Of a stretch of DNA of 64,000 nt, positions 26,972-35,585 are shown piece after piece. The stretch is taken from the NCBI RefSeq assembly GCF_003129965.1, contig NZ_NRCJ01000005.1, positions 1 to 64,000 of the forward strand. Reading direction: 5' to 3'. This DNA comes from Aggregatibacter kilianii (GTDB lineage Bacteria; Pseudomonadota; Gammaproteobacteria; Enterobacterales; Pasteurellaceae). Numbering within the stretch: position 1 is the first letter of the stretch; the number at the start of each line of letters is the position of its first letter. The notes under the pieces were generated by a model that did no database searches, was not told the DNA's origin, and was given only the letters and a program-made list of their open reading frames with translations. The translations under genes were made by a program, and so were the position numbers.

Positions 26972-29389
26972 ATGATGGAAAAAACAATTCATTTAGCAAT
27001 TAACCGCAGACTACTTCTTAAAACCGGCGCAGCCCTTGCCACGGTTTCTCAATTAAACCTTCCTTTTACCGCCAAAGCGGAAACCCGACCTATTACGGCA
27101 TCTCACGAAAAAACCGTGTGGAATACCTGCCCCGGCAACTGTCACAGCCGTTGCGCACTTCGTTTACACGTGAAAGATAATGAAGTCTATCAAGTGGAAA
27201 CGGACAACACCGGCGACGATATTTATGGTAATCACCAAGTGCGCGCCTGTTTGCGCGGACGTTCTATTCGTCGGGTGATGAATCATCCTGATCGCTTGAA
27301 ATACCCTATGAAACGGGTGGGCAAACGCGGTGAAGGTAAATTTAAACGCATTAGTTGGGAAGAAGCCTTCGACACCATTGCCGATAACCTAAAACGCATT
27401 GTGAAAGACTACGGCAATGAGGCGGTGTACATCAATTACAGCTCCGGTGTAAGTGCAGGAAATATGCTCCGCTCGGCGGCACCGACATCTCCCTTTGCTC
27501 GCTTAATGAATTGCTATGGCGGTTATTTGAGTTATTACGGCACTTACAGCCGCGCCCAAGTTTCTATGGCGATGCCTTATACTTATGGCACGAACGAAGG
27601 CAATGCAACCTCTGACATCATCAACAGCAAACTGGTGGTGTATTTTGGCAATAACCCGATGGAAACCCGCATGAGCGGCGGTGGCATTACCTACCACTTG
27701 GAACAAGCACGCGAAATCTCGAAAGCGAAAATGATTGTCATCGATCCGCGTTATACCGATACCGCAGCCGGGCGTGAAGATGAATGGGTACCGATTCGTC
27801 CCGGTACAGATGCTGCATTGGTTGCAGGCATGGCGTATGTGATGATCAGTGAAAATTTGGTGGATCAAGCATTTTTAGATAAATACTGTGTAGGTTACGA
27901 CGAGAAAACCTTGCCGCCGAGCGCGCCGAAAAATGCCCATTACAAAGCCTATATTCTCGGCTATGGTGAAGACGGTATTGCTAAAACGCCAAGCTGGGCG
28001 GCAAAAATCACCGGTATTCCGGAAGAAACCATTATTCGTCTCGCCCGAGAAATCGCTATGACCAAGCCTTGTTGTATCGTTCAAGGCTGGGGAATTCAAC
28101 GTCAATCTAACGGTGAGCTGGCTGTCAGAGCAGTCGCGATGTTGGCTATTTTAACGGGCAATGTTGGGATTCACGGTGGCAATTCCGGTGCGCGTGAAGA
28201 TACTTACAAAATTACCAATGTTAAATTCCCAACCCTAAAAAATCCGGTAAAAACCAAAATTTCTGTATTTATGTGGACGGATGCCATTGAAAGAGGGGCA
28301 GAAATGACCGCACTTCGCGATGGTGTGAAGGGCAAAGACAAACTCGATGTGCCAATTAAATTCATCTGGAACTATGCGGGTAATACCATCACCAACCAAC
28401 ATTCCGACATCAACAAAACTCATCGCATTCTGCAAGATGAAAGCAAATGTGAAATGATTGTGGTGGTAGAAAATTTCATGACGGATTCCGCCAAATATGC
28501 CGACATTTTATTACCGGATTTGATGATCACCGAACAAGCGGATCTCACCCCAAATGAATACGCCGGCAATATGGGTTATTTGATTTTCGGGCAACCTGCC
28601 ACTAAAGCAAAATTTGAACGCAAACCGATTTATGAAATTGCTGGCGAGATAGCTAAACGCTTGGGGCAAGACGTGTACGATAAATTCACAGAAGGCAAAA
28701 CCCAAGAGGATTGGATAAAGTTCTTGTATGCGGAAATGATGAAAAAAGACAAAGATCTGCCGGATTATGAAAGCATGAAGAAAATGGGTATCTTCAAAAA
28801 ACGGGACCCGAAAGGGCATTTTGTGGCGTACAAAGCTTTCCGTGAGAATCCCGAAAAAAATCCGTTGAAAACGCCATCGGGTAAGATCGAAATCTATTCC
28901 GAAGCCTTAGCCAACATTGCGCAAACTTGGGAATTGGACGAGCAGGATGTGATTCATCCGTTGCCGATTTACCATGCCGGTTTTAACGGTGTAGATGATC
29001 CGAAACGCAAAGATTATCCATTCCAAATGATTGGTTTCCATTACAAAGCGCGTACCCATTCTTCCTATGGTAATGTGGATATTTTACAAGCGGCAAACCG
29101 CCAAGAAATTTGGATTAACCCGATTGACGCTCAAGCTAAAAATATCCAAGATGGCGCCATAATCCGCGTGTTTAATGAAAATGGCGAAGTTCGCATTGCC
29201 GCCAAAGTCACCCCACGCATCATGCCCGGTGTGCTTGCTATGCCACAAGGTGCGTGGCATAAAGCGAATATGCACGGCGATCAAATTGACCATGGTGGTT
29301 GTATTAATACGCTCACCACACTCCGTCCTTCCCCACTGGCGAAAGGTAATCCGCAACATTCTAACCTAGTGCAAATTGAGGCTATTTAA
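26972..29389 (+). CDS. DMSO reductase-family molybdoenzyme, YnfE/YnfF-like
   Basis: Catalytic subunit of a DMSO-reductase-family enzyme holding bis-MGD molybdenum cofactor. The twin-arginine leader (NRRLLLK near residues 11-17, cleaved around AKA-E) sends it folded through Tat. A [4Fe-4S] motif follows: CPGNCHSRC, then CLRGRS about 35 residues later. It resembles E. coli YnfE/YnfF more than DmsA (NYSSGVSAGN, MPYTYGTNEGN, GQGAWH-type ending GAWHKANMHGDQIDHGG). The E. coli relatives act on selenate or S/N-oxides; the substrate here is unknown. The following dmsA is a paralogue about as long (805 and 806 aa), so both may share DmsB and DmsC. Ribosome site GGGAGAA. Confidence 0.88.
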   Translation: MMEKTIHLAINRRLLLKTGAALATVSQLNLPFTAKAETRPITASHEKTVWNTCPGNCHSRCALRLHVKDNEVYQVETDNTGDDIYGNHQVRACLRGRSIRRVMNHPDRLKYPMKRVGKRGEGKFKRISWEEAFDTIADNLKRIVKDYGNEAVYINYSSGVSAGNMLRSAAPTSPFARLMNCYGGYLSYYGTYSRAQVSMAMPYTYGTNEGNATSDIINSKLVVYFGNNPMETRMSGGGITYHLEQAREISKAKMIVIDPRYTDTAAGREDEWVPIRPGTDAALVAGMAYVMISENLVDQAFLDKYCVGYDEKTLPPSAPKNAHYKAYILGYGEDGIAKTPSWAAKITGIPEETIIRLAREIAMTKPCCIVQGWGIQRQSNGELAVRAVAMLAILTGNVGIHGGNSGAREDTYKITNVKFPTLKNPVKTKISVFMWTDAIERGAEMTALRDGVKGKDKLDVPIKFIWNYAGNTITNQHSDINKTHRILQDESKCEMIVVVENFMTDSAKYADILLPDLMITEQADLTPNEYAGNMGYLIFGQPATKAKFERKPIYEIAGEIAKRLGQDVYDKFTEGKTQEDWIKFLYAEMMKKDKDLPDYESMKKMGIFKKRDPKGHFVAYKAFRENPEKNPLKTPSGKIEIYSEALANIAQTWELDEQDVIHPLPIYHAGFNGVDDPKRKDYPFQMIGFHYKARTHSSYGNVDILQAANRQEIWINPIDAQAKNIQDGAIIRVFNENGEVRIAAKVTPRIMPGVLAMPQGAWHKANMHGDQIDHGGCINTLTTLRPSPLAKGNPQHSNLVQIEAI

Positions 29390-29411
29390 TAACAATTATC
29401 ATTATATCAAT

Positions 29412-29425
29412 TTGATTTTAATCAT
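29412..29425. promoter_or_regulatory. FNR-like site before dmsA
   Basis: TTGAT-TTTA-ATCAT matches nine of ten FNR consensus positions, in the 160-bp gap between the two reductase genes. It suggests that dmsA has its own oxygen-controlled promoter besides read-through. Confidence 0.6.
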
Positions 29426-29459
29426 CTTTTTAGCGTTTTTTTCTATTCATTTTTGTTCG

Positions 29460-29475
29460 TGTGATCGGGCTCAAA
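29460..29475. promoter_or_regulatory. CRP-like site before dmsA
   Basis: TGTGA-TCGGGC-TCAAA matches nine of ten positions of the CRP consensus, 75 bp before the dmsA start. The inner TGAT-N5-TCAA could also be read as a degenerate FNR box. Confidence 0.45.
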
Positions 29476-29549
29476 TTTTGATTTTTTAAAAGATGATTAA
29501 ATCAAAACTCTTTAGTAATTACTCAATCTGACTGTGGGGGAACGATATT

Positions 29550-31970
29550 ATGAGTAATTTTGATCAAATGAGTCGCCGAAATTTTATTAAGGCGTCATCG
29601 GCAGGTGCGGCGATTGTCGCGGCAGATATCTCTCTGCCTTTCAATGCCATGGCGGCAGAAATGCCTGCTACACCTGAAAACAATGAAGAAAAAATTGTTT
29701 GGAGTGCGTGCACGGTAAACTGTGGAAGCCGTTGCCCGTTGCGTATGCACGTGAAGGATAATCGTATTACTTATGTGGAAACGGATAATACGGGCACGGA
29801 AACCTATAACGTCGATCACCAAGTGCGCGCCTGCTTGCGTGGACGTTCCATGCGCCGGCGCGTGTACAATCCTGACCGTTTGAAATATCCAATGAAACGC
29901 GTGGGCAAACGTGGCGAAGGCAAATTCAAACGCATTAGCTGGGATGAAGCCTTAACGGAAATTGCCGATGCACTCAAACGCAATATCGAGAAGTTCGGTA
30001 ACGAATCCATTTATTTGAACTATGGCACAGGCACGCTTGGCGGCACGATGGCGAAATCTTGGCCGCCTGCATCCACCATGGTGGCGCGTTTTATGAACTG
30101 TATCGGCGGTTATTTAAATCACTATGGCGATTACAGTACCGCGCAAATTGCCGTAGGCTTGGATTACACCTATGGTGGTGGCTGGGCGTTAGGCAACGGC
30201 ATGGCAGATATTGAGAATACGAAACTTATTGTGCTATTCGGCAATAACCCTGCTGAAACCCGTATGAGCGGCGGTGGTTTGACGTATTGTATCGAACAAG
30301 CCAAAGCCCGTTCTAACGCCAAAATGATCATCATCGATCCGCGCTATAACGATACCGGTGCCGGTCGTGAAGATGAATGGATTCCAATTCGCCCGGGTAC
30401 GGATGCTGCGCTTGTCTCTGCCTTAGCCTATGTGATGATTAAAGAAGATCTCGTTGATCAACCTTTCTTAGATAAATATTGCGTAGGTTATGACGAAAAA
30501 ACCTTGCATGCCGACGCACCAAAAAATGGCCACTACAAAGCCTATATTCTCGGTGAAGGCGATGACGGCATTGCCAAAACGCCTGAATGGGCGGCGAAAA
30601 TCACCGGTATTTCGGCTGATCGCATTATTAAACTCGCCCGTGAAATCGGTGGTACTAAGCCGGCATTTATTTCGCAAGGTTGGGGGCCACAACGTCGCAG
30701 CAACGGTGAATTAATTTCTCGTGCCATTGCCATGTTGCCGATTTTAACCGGTAATGTTGGCATCCATGGTGGCAACACCGGCGCACGCGAAAGTGCTTAC
30801 AGTATCCCATTTGTACGCATGCCGACTTTAGAAAATCCTGTGAAAGCCAGCATTCCGATGTTCTTATGGACAGATGCCATTATTCGCGGCACGGAAATGA
30901 CCGCACTTACCGATGGTATTCGCGGCGTAGATAAACTTCCCGCGCCAATCAAAGTGATTTGGAACTACGCAAGTAACTGCTTGATTAACCAACACGCACA
31001 AATCAACCGCACGCACGATATTTTGCAAGATGACAGCCAATGCGAAATGATTATCACCATTGATAATCACATGACATCTACCGCGAAATATAGCGATATT
31101 CTGCTACCGGACTGTACCGCTTCCGAACAAATGGACTTCGCTTTAGATGCTTTTGTGGCAAACATGAATTATGTGATTTTTGCCGATCAAGTGATTAAAC
31201 CCTCTTTTGAATGTCGTTCTGTTTACGATATGTTGAGCGATTTAGCAGAAAAAATGGGCGTGAAAGAGAAATTCACCGAAGGCAGAACGCAAGAAGAATG
31301 GTTACGCCATATTTATGAACAATCCCGTGCGCAGTTGCCTGAATTACCAACTTTTGAAGATTTCAGAAAACAGGGCATCTTCAAAAAAGTCGATCCAAAT
31401 GGCTTTAAAGTGGCATATAAAGAATTCCGTGAAGATCCGGAAAAACATCCACTAAAAACCCCATCAGGCAAAATTGAAATCTATTCTTCTCGCTTAGCGG
31501 AAATTGCGAAAACATGGAAGTTGGAAAAAGATGAAGTGATTCATCCGTTACCGGTGCACGCACAAAGTTTCGAGCATTACGGCGATCCGCTCATGGAAAA
31601 ATATCCGCTACAACTCAGCGGTTTCCACTACAAAGCCAGAACCCACTCTACTTATGGAAACGTAGATGTGTTGAAAGCCGCCAATCCGCAGGAAGTGTGG
31701 ATGAACCCGATTGATGCGGCACCACGCAACATTAAAAACGGCGACATGATTCGCATCTTTAATGATCGTGGCGAAGTGCGCATTAATGTGAAAGTCACCC
31801 CGCGCATTATCCCTGGGGTGGTGGCATTAAGCGAAGGGGCGTGGTATGCACCGGATAAAGACCGTATCGACCATTCCGGCTGTATTAATGTACTGACAAC
31901 GCAACGTCCGTCGCCACTGGCGAAAGGTAATCCGCAACATTCTAATTTGGTTCAAGTGGAACGCTTGTAG
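29550..31970 (+). CDS. dmsA: Anaerobic DMSO reductase catalytic subunit DmsA
   Basis: Periplasm-facing molybdenum subunit that reduces dimethyl sulfoxide and related S/N-oxides as terminal electron acceptors. Twin-arginine leader SRRNFIK at residues 8-14. [4Fe-4S] ligands in CTVNCGSRC and CLRGRS. The Mo-ligand Ser is expected in GGTMAKSWPP, as in E. coli DmsA. The end, CINVLTTQRPSPLAKGNPQHSNLVQVE, is almost the same as in E. coli. Length 806 aa. An FNR-like and a CRP-like site precede it, and dmsB begins ten bases after its stop. Confidence 0.95.
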   Translation: MSNFDQMSRRNFIKASSAGAAIVAADISLPFNAMAAEMPATPENNEEKIVWSACTVNCGSRCPLRMHVKDNRITYVETDNTGTETYNVDHQVRACLRGRSMRRRVYNPDRLKYPMKRVGKRGEGKFKRISWDEALTEIADALKRNIEKFGNESIYLNYGTGTLGGTMAKSWPPASTMVARFMNCIGGYLNHYGDYSTAQIAVGLDYTYGGGWALGNGMADIENTKLIVLFGNNPAETRMSGGGLTYCIEQAKARSNAKMIIIDPRYNDTGAGREDEWIPIRPGTDAALVSALAYVMIKEDLVDQPFLDKYCVGYDEKTLHADAPKNGHYKAYILGEGDDGIAKTPEWAAKITGISADRIIKLAREIGGTKPAFISQGWGPQRRSNGELISRAIAMLPILTGNVGIHGGNTGARESAYSIPFVRMPTLENPVKASIPMFLWTDAIIRGTEMTALTDGIRGVDKLPAPIKVIWNYASNCLINQHAQINRTHDILQDDSQCEMIITIDNHMTSTAKYSDILLPDCTASEQMDFALDAFVANMNYVIFADQVIKPSFECRSVYDMLSDLAEKMGVKEKFTEGRTQEEWLRHIYEQSRAQLPELPTFEDFRKQGIFKKVDPNGFKVAYKEFREDPEKHPLKTPSGKIEIYSSRLAEIAKTWKLEKDEVIHPLPVHAQSFEHYGDPLMEKYPLQLSGFHYKARTHSTYGNVDVLKAANPQEVWMNPIDAAPRNIKNGDMIRIFNDRGEVRINVKVTPRIIPGVVALSEGAWYAPDKDRIDHSGCINVLTTQRPSPLAKGNPQHSNLVQVERL

Positions 31971-31980
31971 GGAGTGAATA

Positions 31981-32598
31981 ATGGAACAATATGGTTTTTA
32001 TTTTGATTCTGAACGCTGTACAGGCTGTAAAACGTGCGAATTAGCCTGTAAAGATTACAAAGATCTTGGCACGGACGTGAATTTCCGTCGCATTTATGAA
32101 TACACAGGCGGCAACTGGAACCAACAGGCAGACGGTTGCTGGCATCAAGATGTGTTCGCGTATTATATGTCCATTTCATGTAACCACTGTGCCGATCCTG
32201 CTTGTACCAAGGTTTGTCCTACAGGTGCGATGCACAAAAATGAAGACGGCTTCGTAATTGTGAATGAAGAAACCTGCATCGGCTGTCGTTACTGCCACAT
32301 GGCGTGCCCTTATGATGCGCCACAATATGATGCTCAAAAAGGTCACATGACAAAATGCGATGGTTGCTATTCTCGCGTGAAATCAGGTCAAAAACCGATT
32401 TGCGTGGATGCTTGCCCATTGCGCGCCTTGGATTTTGCCCCAATTGATGAACTTCGTGCAAAATATGGCGAACAGGCTTCTATCGCCCCATTGCCACCGG
32501 CTGAAATAACCCATCCGAATTTAGTGGTGAAACCAAACAAACACGCCCGTCCAAGCGGCGATACGAGTGGGTTCTTAGGCAACCCGAGAGAGGTGTAA
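31981..32598 (+). CDS. dmsB: DMSO reductase iron-sulfur subunit DmsB
   Basis: Electron-transfer subunit with four [4Fe-4S] clusters between DmsC and DmsA. Sixteen cysteines occur in ferredoxin patterns: CTGCKTCELAC, CNHCADPACTKVC, CIGCRYCHMAC and CDGCYSRVKSGQKPICVDAC. No leader peptide, as expected because it travels with DmsA through Tat. The 205 aa length is standard. It may also serve the YnfE/F-like subunit upstream, which has no iron-sulfur partner of its own in the window. Confidence 0.95.
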   Translation: MEQYGFYFDSERCTGCKTCELACKDYKDLGTDVNFRRIYEYTGGNWNQQADGCWHQDVFAYYMSISCNHCADPACTKVCPTGAMHKNEDGFVIVNEETCIGCRYCHMACPYDAPQYDAQKGHMTKCDGCYSRVKSGQKPICVDACPLRALDFAPIDELRAKYGEQASIAPLPPAEITHPNLVVKPNKHARPSGDTSGFLGNPREV

Positions 32599-32599
32599 G

Positions 32600-33439
32600 A
32601 TGAACGCAGGATTACATGAACTTCCGTTAGTTTTTTTCACCGTGTTGGCACAAAGTGCGGTCGGTGCGTGGCTTGTTTTTACGTTCGTGCTACTTAGCGA
32701 AAAAAGTGCGAAAAGCCGCGCTTACGTTCACAAAGTGATGTTTGTGCTTTTAGCGTGCCTAGGTTTGGGATTTGTCGCTTCCATTATGCACCTAGGTTCC
32801 CCAATGCGTGCCTTCAACTCATTGAACCGTGTCGGCGAATCTATGATGAGTAATGAAATTGCAACAGGTGCAATTTTCTTTGCTCTTGCCGGTTTCTACT
32901 GGCTAATTGCCATGACAGGCAAAATGCCGGCAGCGCTTGGCAATTTATGGCGAATTTTGACCGCACTTGTGGGTGTGGTGTTTATGTATGCGATGAATCA
33001 GGTTTATCATATCGCCAGCGTACCAACGTGGAACACACCATTGACATCCTGGTCTTTCTATCTCACCGTGGCGTTAGGCGGTTTGGCGTTATCTTATGCG
33101 TTATTGATGCCGAACAAATCACGCGATTATCAACTCCATTTCGTGCCAAGCTTATTCACTCTTGCGGTGTTGTTCGTCGCCGTGGTGGCGGTATATCAAG
33201 GCTTTAGCTTGCAAGGCATTCATAGCGCCATCCAAAATGCTGCGGCGCTTGTGCCGGATTATGCCGTCATGAACGCGGTGCGCTTATGCTTGTTAGCGAT
33301 TGCAGCATTCCTTTTATTCCGCGCGAAAAATGCCGGATTATTAGGCGCCGCAGTGATTCTTACTTTATTCGCTGAAGGCATTGGTCGTGTGATTTTTTAT
33401 GGATTACATATGACTTACGGGATGGCAATTAGCGGTTAA
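32600..33439 (+). CDS. dmsC: DMSO reductase membrane anchor DmsC
   Basis: Inner-membrane anchor that oxidises menaquinol and passes electrons to DmsB. The protein (279 aa) has eight predicted membrane helices and the family opening HELPLVFFTVLAQSAVGAW, with a His in the first helix region (SIMHLGSP) thought to lie at the quinol site. The ATG follows the dmsB stop at once, with AGGTG inside dmsB, so the genes are translationally linked. Confidence 0.93.
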   Translation: MNAGLHELPLVFFTVLAQSAVGAWLVFTFVLLSEKSAKSRAYVHKVMFVLLACLGLGFVASIMHLGSPMRAFNSLNRVGESMMSNEIATGAIFFALAGFYWLIAMTGKMPAALGNLWRILTALVGVVFMYAMNQVYHIASVPTWNTPLTSWSFYLTVALGGLALSYALLMPNKSRDYQLHFVPSLFTLAVLFVAVVAVYQGFSLQGIHSAIQNAAALVPDYAVMNAVRLCLLAIAAFLLFRAKNAGLLGAAVILTLFAEGIGRVIFYGLHMTYGMAISG

Positions 33440-33477
33440 TACTAATTCAAAGTGCGGTCATTTTTTTCGGAGATTTT

Positions 33478-34089
33478 ATGCAACACACCTTTCAACAGAT
33501 TTCCCTTTACGGGCGTTTACTCGGTGCGGCTTTTTATTACGAACCGAGCGATTCCCGCCTTGCCGGCATTTTAGATTTCTTTCGCCAACCCACTTGGGCG
33601 CAAGAATGGGAAATTGAATGGGATGAAAAAACGCGCGAAAAAATCACCGCACTTATTGAACAAGGGTTACACCAAGATCTAAACGATCAATACCAACGCT
33701 TATTTATCGGCCCGAACGCTTTGCCCGCACCGCCTTGGGGTTCTGTTTATCTGGATCCGGAATGTGTCATTTTCGGTAATTCGTTGCTGGAATTGCGTGA
33801 GTTTCTTCGCCAGCACCAAATTGAATTCCAATCCCAGCAAGATGAACCGGAAGATCATATCGGGCTGATGTTAATGCTTTCTGCCTATCTTGCTGAAAAT
33901 CAACCGCACTTGGTTGCAGAATTTTTGCGTCGTCACTTGCTTACTTGGGCACCTCATTGCCTGCAACAGCTTACCGCACAGGATGATTGTCCGTTTTATC
34001 AGGGGCTGGCGTTACTGACATTAACCACGTTGGAACAATGGCGCCAAGCGCTAAATCTCGTTGTACCGAACGTCCGTTTTTATCGTTAA
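33478..34089 (+). CDS. dmsD: Tat proofreading chaperone DmsD
   Basis: TorD/DmsD-family redox enzyme maturation protein that binds the twin-arginine leader of DmsA (and YnfE/F) until cofactor is inserted. All-helical protein of 203 aa; the hallmark YQRLFIGPNALPAPPWGSVYLDPE (residues about 61-84, here given in part) includes the leader-binding region, and DEPEDHIGLMLMLSAYL the second conserved helix. It follows dmsC by 38 bp with an uptake signal in the gap and GGAG before the ATG. Confidence 0.92.
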   Translation: MQHTFQQISLYGRLLGAAFYYEPSDSRLAGILDFFRQPTWAQEWEIEWDEKTREKITALIEQGLHQDLNDQYQRLFIGPNALPAPPWGSVYLDPECVIFGNSLLELREFLRQHQIEFQSQQDEPEDHIGLMLMLSAYLAENQPHLVAEFLRRHLLTWAPHCLQQLTAQDDCPFYQGLALLTLTTLEQWRQALNLVVPNVRFYR

Positions 34090-34102
34090 CGGGGAAGCGA
34101 AA

Positions 34103-34621
34103 ATGCCAAAAAATGAAGCCTACTACCAAGCCTATTTAAGTCATAACCAAATTTCCCGTCGGGGGTTATTTCGCGGCATTTTCAACACGACGGAATACCC
34201 GCCTGTCGAAACTCGACGTACCGCAAATCGCCCGCCTTTTGCCGCGCGGGAGGATTTATTTTTGGCGGTATGTAACGGTTGTGGCGCATGCGTTTCCGCT
34301 TGTCAGAACGGTTTATTACGGGTGCAGGAAAACAAGGCGATATTGGAATTGGATTATCTGGCGTGCGATTTATGCGGCAAATGCGCTGAAGCCTGTCCGA
34401 CTCACGCCTTGTATCCGCATTTCCCCGCCGACACCGAACTGCGCCCGTCATTCTCCGCAGAATGCCTGAAAAAACGGGGGCAATACTGCAGCGCTTGTAT
34501 GGACATCTGCCCGCAACATGCCATTGACGCCGATTTAACGATAAACTGCGACCTATGCAATGGTTGCGGCGAATGCAAAATCGCCTGTTTTGTTTCCGCC
34601 ATTCGGCTTGAACGCGCATAA
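34103..34621 (+). CDS. napF: NapF-like ferredoxin
   Basis: Cytoplasmic iron-sulfur protein of 172 aa with three or four [4Fe-4S] binding patterns: CNGCGACVSAC, CDLCGKCAEAC, CSACMDIC and CDLCNGCGECKIAC. NapF of nitrate reductase systems is thought to help mature or feed electrons to its molybdoenzyme; next to dmsD it may do the same for the DMSO reductase, as an inference. SRRGLFRG near the N-terminus resembles a twin-arginine motif but no hydrophobic segment follows. Start chosen at 34103 behind GGGGAAGCGAAA; a frame from 34061 would overlap dmsD. Confidence 0.85.
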   Translation: MPKNEAYYQAYLSHNQISRRGLFRGIFNTTEYPPVETRRTANRPPFAAREDLFLAVCNGCGACVSACQNGLLRVQENKAILELDYLACDLCGKCAEACPTHALYPHFPADTELRPSFSAECLKKRGQYCSACMDICPQHAIDADLTINCDLCNGCGECKIACFVSAIRLERA

Positions 34622-34665
34622 AGTGCGGTCAAAATAAAAAACGTTTTTAACACCGACCGCACTTT
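34620..34665. terminator. Bidirectional uptake-signal terminator
   Basis: AAAGTGCGGTC and GACCGCACTTT, with AAAAAACG/CGTTTTT inside, separate the convergent napF-like and macrodomain genes. Confidence 0.7.
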
Positions 34666-34674
34666 TCCCCAACC

Positions 34675-35424
34675 TTATCCTGCCAACAGTTTTTGATAAA
34701 TTTCCCGGTCCAAATCCTTAAACACATTAAATATCACACACATTTCCGGATTTTCCACCAAAAATGCCCGCACGGTTTTCACCGCAATTTCTGCCGCTTC
34801 TTGGTTTGGGAAACGAAATTCGCCGGTGCTGATGCAGCAAAATGCGACGGATGTTAGACCGCTTGTTTTGGCAAGTTTCAAGCAGGAACGATAGCAATCG
34901 GCAAGTAAAGTGCGGTCGGTTTCGGAAACGGCATCGTAAATAATCGGCCCGACGGTATGCAGCACAAAACGTGAAGGCAAATTAAATGCAGGCGTGATTT
35001 TCGCTTTGCCGGTGGCTTCCAATTCGCCTTGTGCGTTCATCAAGTCAAAACAGGCTTGGCGCAATTGTAAGCCGGTGGCGGAGTGAATGGCGTTATCGAT
35101 GCAGGCGTGTAGCGGGTGGAAACAGCCGAGCAGTTGGCTATTTGCCGCGTTTACAATGGCGTCCACTTTCAAGCGGGTGATGTCCCCTTGCCAAAGGTAA
35201 ATTTGCTGTGCGATGGGGGTGAGATCGTCCAAACTCACCACACCTTTTTGTCGGGTTTCCGCTTGTAACAGTTCGTCTTGCGCCACCCAAAATGTATCAG
35301 GGATTGGATCATTCGGGTTGTGCACGTTCATCACCGCGCGCAATAGTTGCCGTTGTTCATGGGGATTTTCTGGGACGTCCAAATCGGGGCGAAGGGTTTG
35401 GATAAGGAATTTGGTTTTGTTCAT
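34675..35424 (-). CDS. Zinc-dependent macrodomain ADP-ribosyl hydrolase
   Basis: A 249-aa protein-ADP-ribose hydrolase of the zinc-macrodomain type that pairs with class M sirtuins. The ADP-ribose pocket starts with LWQGDITRLKVDAIVNAANS (residues 77-96). The zinc signature GCFHPLHACIDNAIHSATG follows, with Cys101, His106 and Cys108 as likely ligands. The N-terminal 75 residues are the usual extension of this subfamily. In Staphylococcus and Streptococcus the pair acts on lipoylated GcvH-L; here neither GcvH-L nor a lipoate ligase is adjacent. The sirtuin gene lies upstream on the same strand, 121 bp away. Confidence 0.88.
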   Translation of the reverse strand: MNKTKFLIQTLRPDLDVPENPHEQRQLLRAVMNVHNPNDPIPDTFWVAQDELLQAETRQKGVVSLDDLTPIAQQIYLWQGDITRLKVDAIVNAANSQLLGCFHPLHACIDNAIHSATGLQLRQACFDLMNAQGELEATGKAKITPAFNLPSRFVLHTVGPIIYDAVSETDRTLLADCYRSCLKLAKTSGLTSVAFCCISTGEFRFPNQEAAEIAVKTVRAFLVENPEMCVIFNVFKDLDREIYQKLLAG

Positions 35425-35441
35425 TTTATGCTCCTTAATTT

Positions 35442-35585
35442 CCTCTCACCCGCTTGCGGGAGAGAGACAGCCGTAAAGTGCGTTTAGCACTTGGAGGCAG
35501 AGAGAGGGGAAACGAGGCTAATTTTCCCCTCTTCCTCCAAAAATTCTACGAATTTTTTCCACCCTCTCCCGTAAACGGGCGAGGG
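35442..35585. repeat. Cluster of small palindromes between macro and sirtuin genes
   Basis: Three hairpins stand close together: CTCTCACCCGCTTGCGGGAG-type at 35442-35466, AAGTGC-GTTTA-GCACTT at 35476-35492, and CCCTCTCCCG-TAAA-CGGGCGAGGG at 35562-35585. The last one overlaps the 3' end of the sirtuin gene and encodes its terminal residues. They look like a REP-like interspersed element; it may also weaken coupling between the two genes. Confidence 0.6.
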
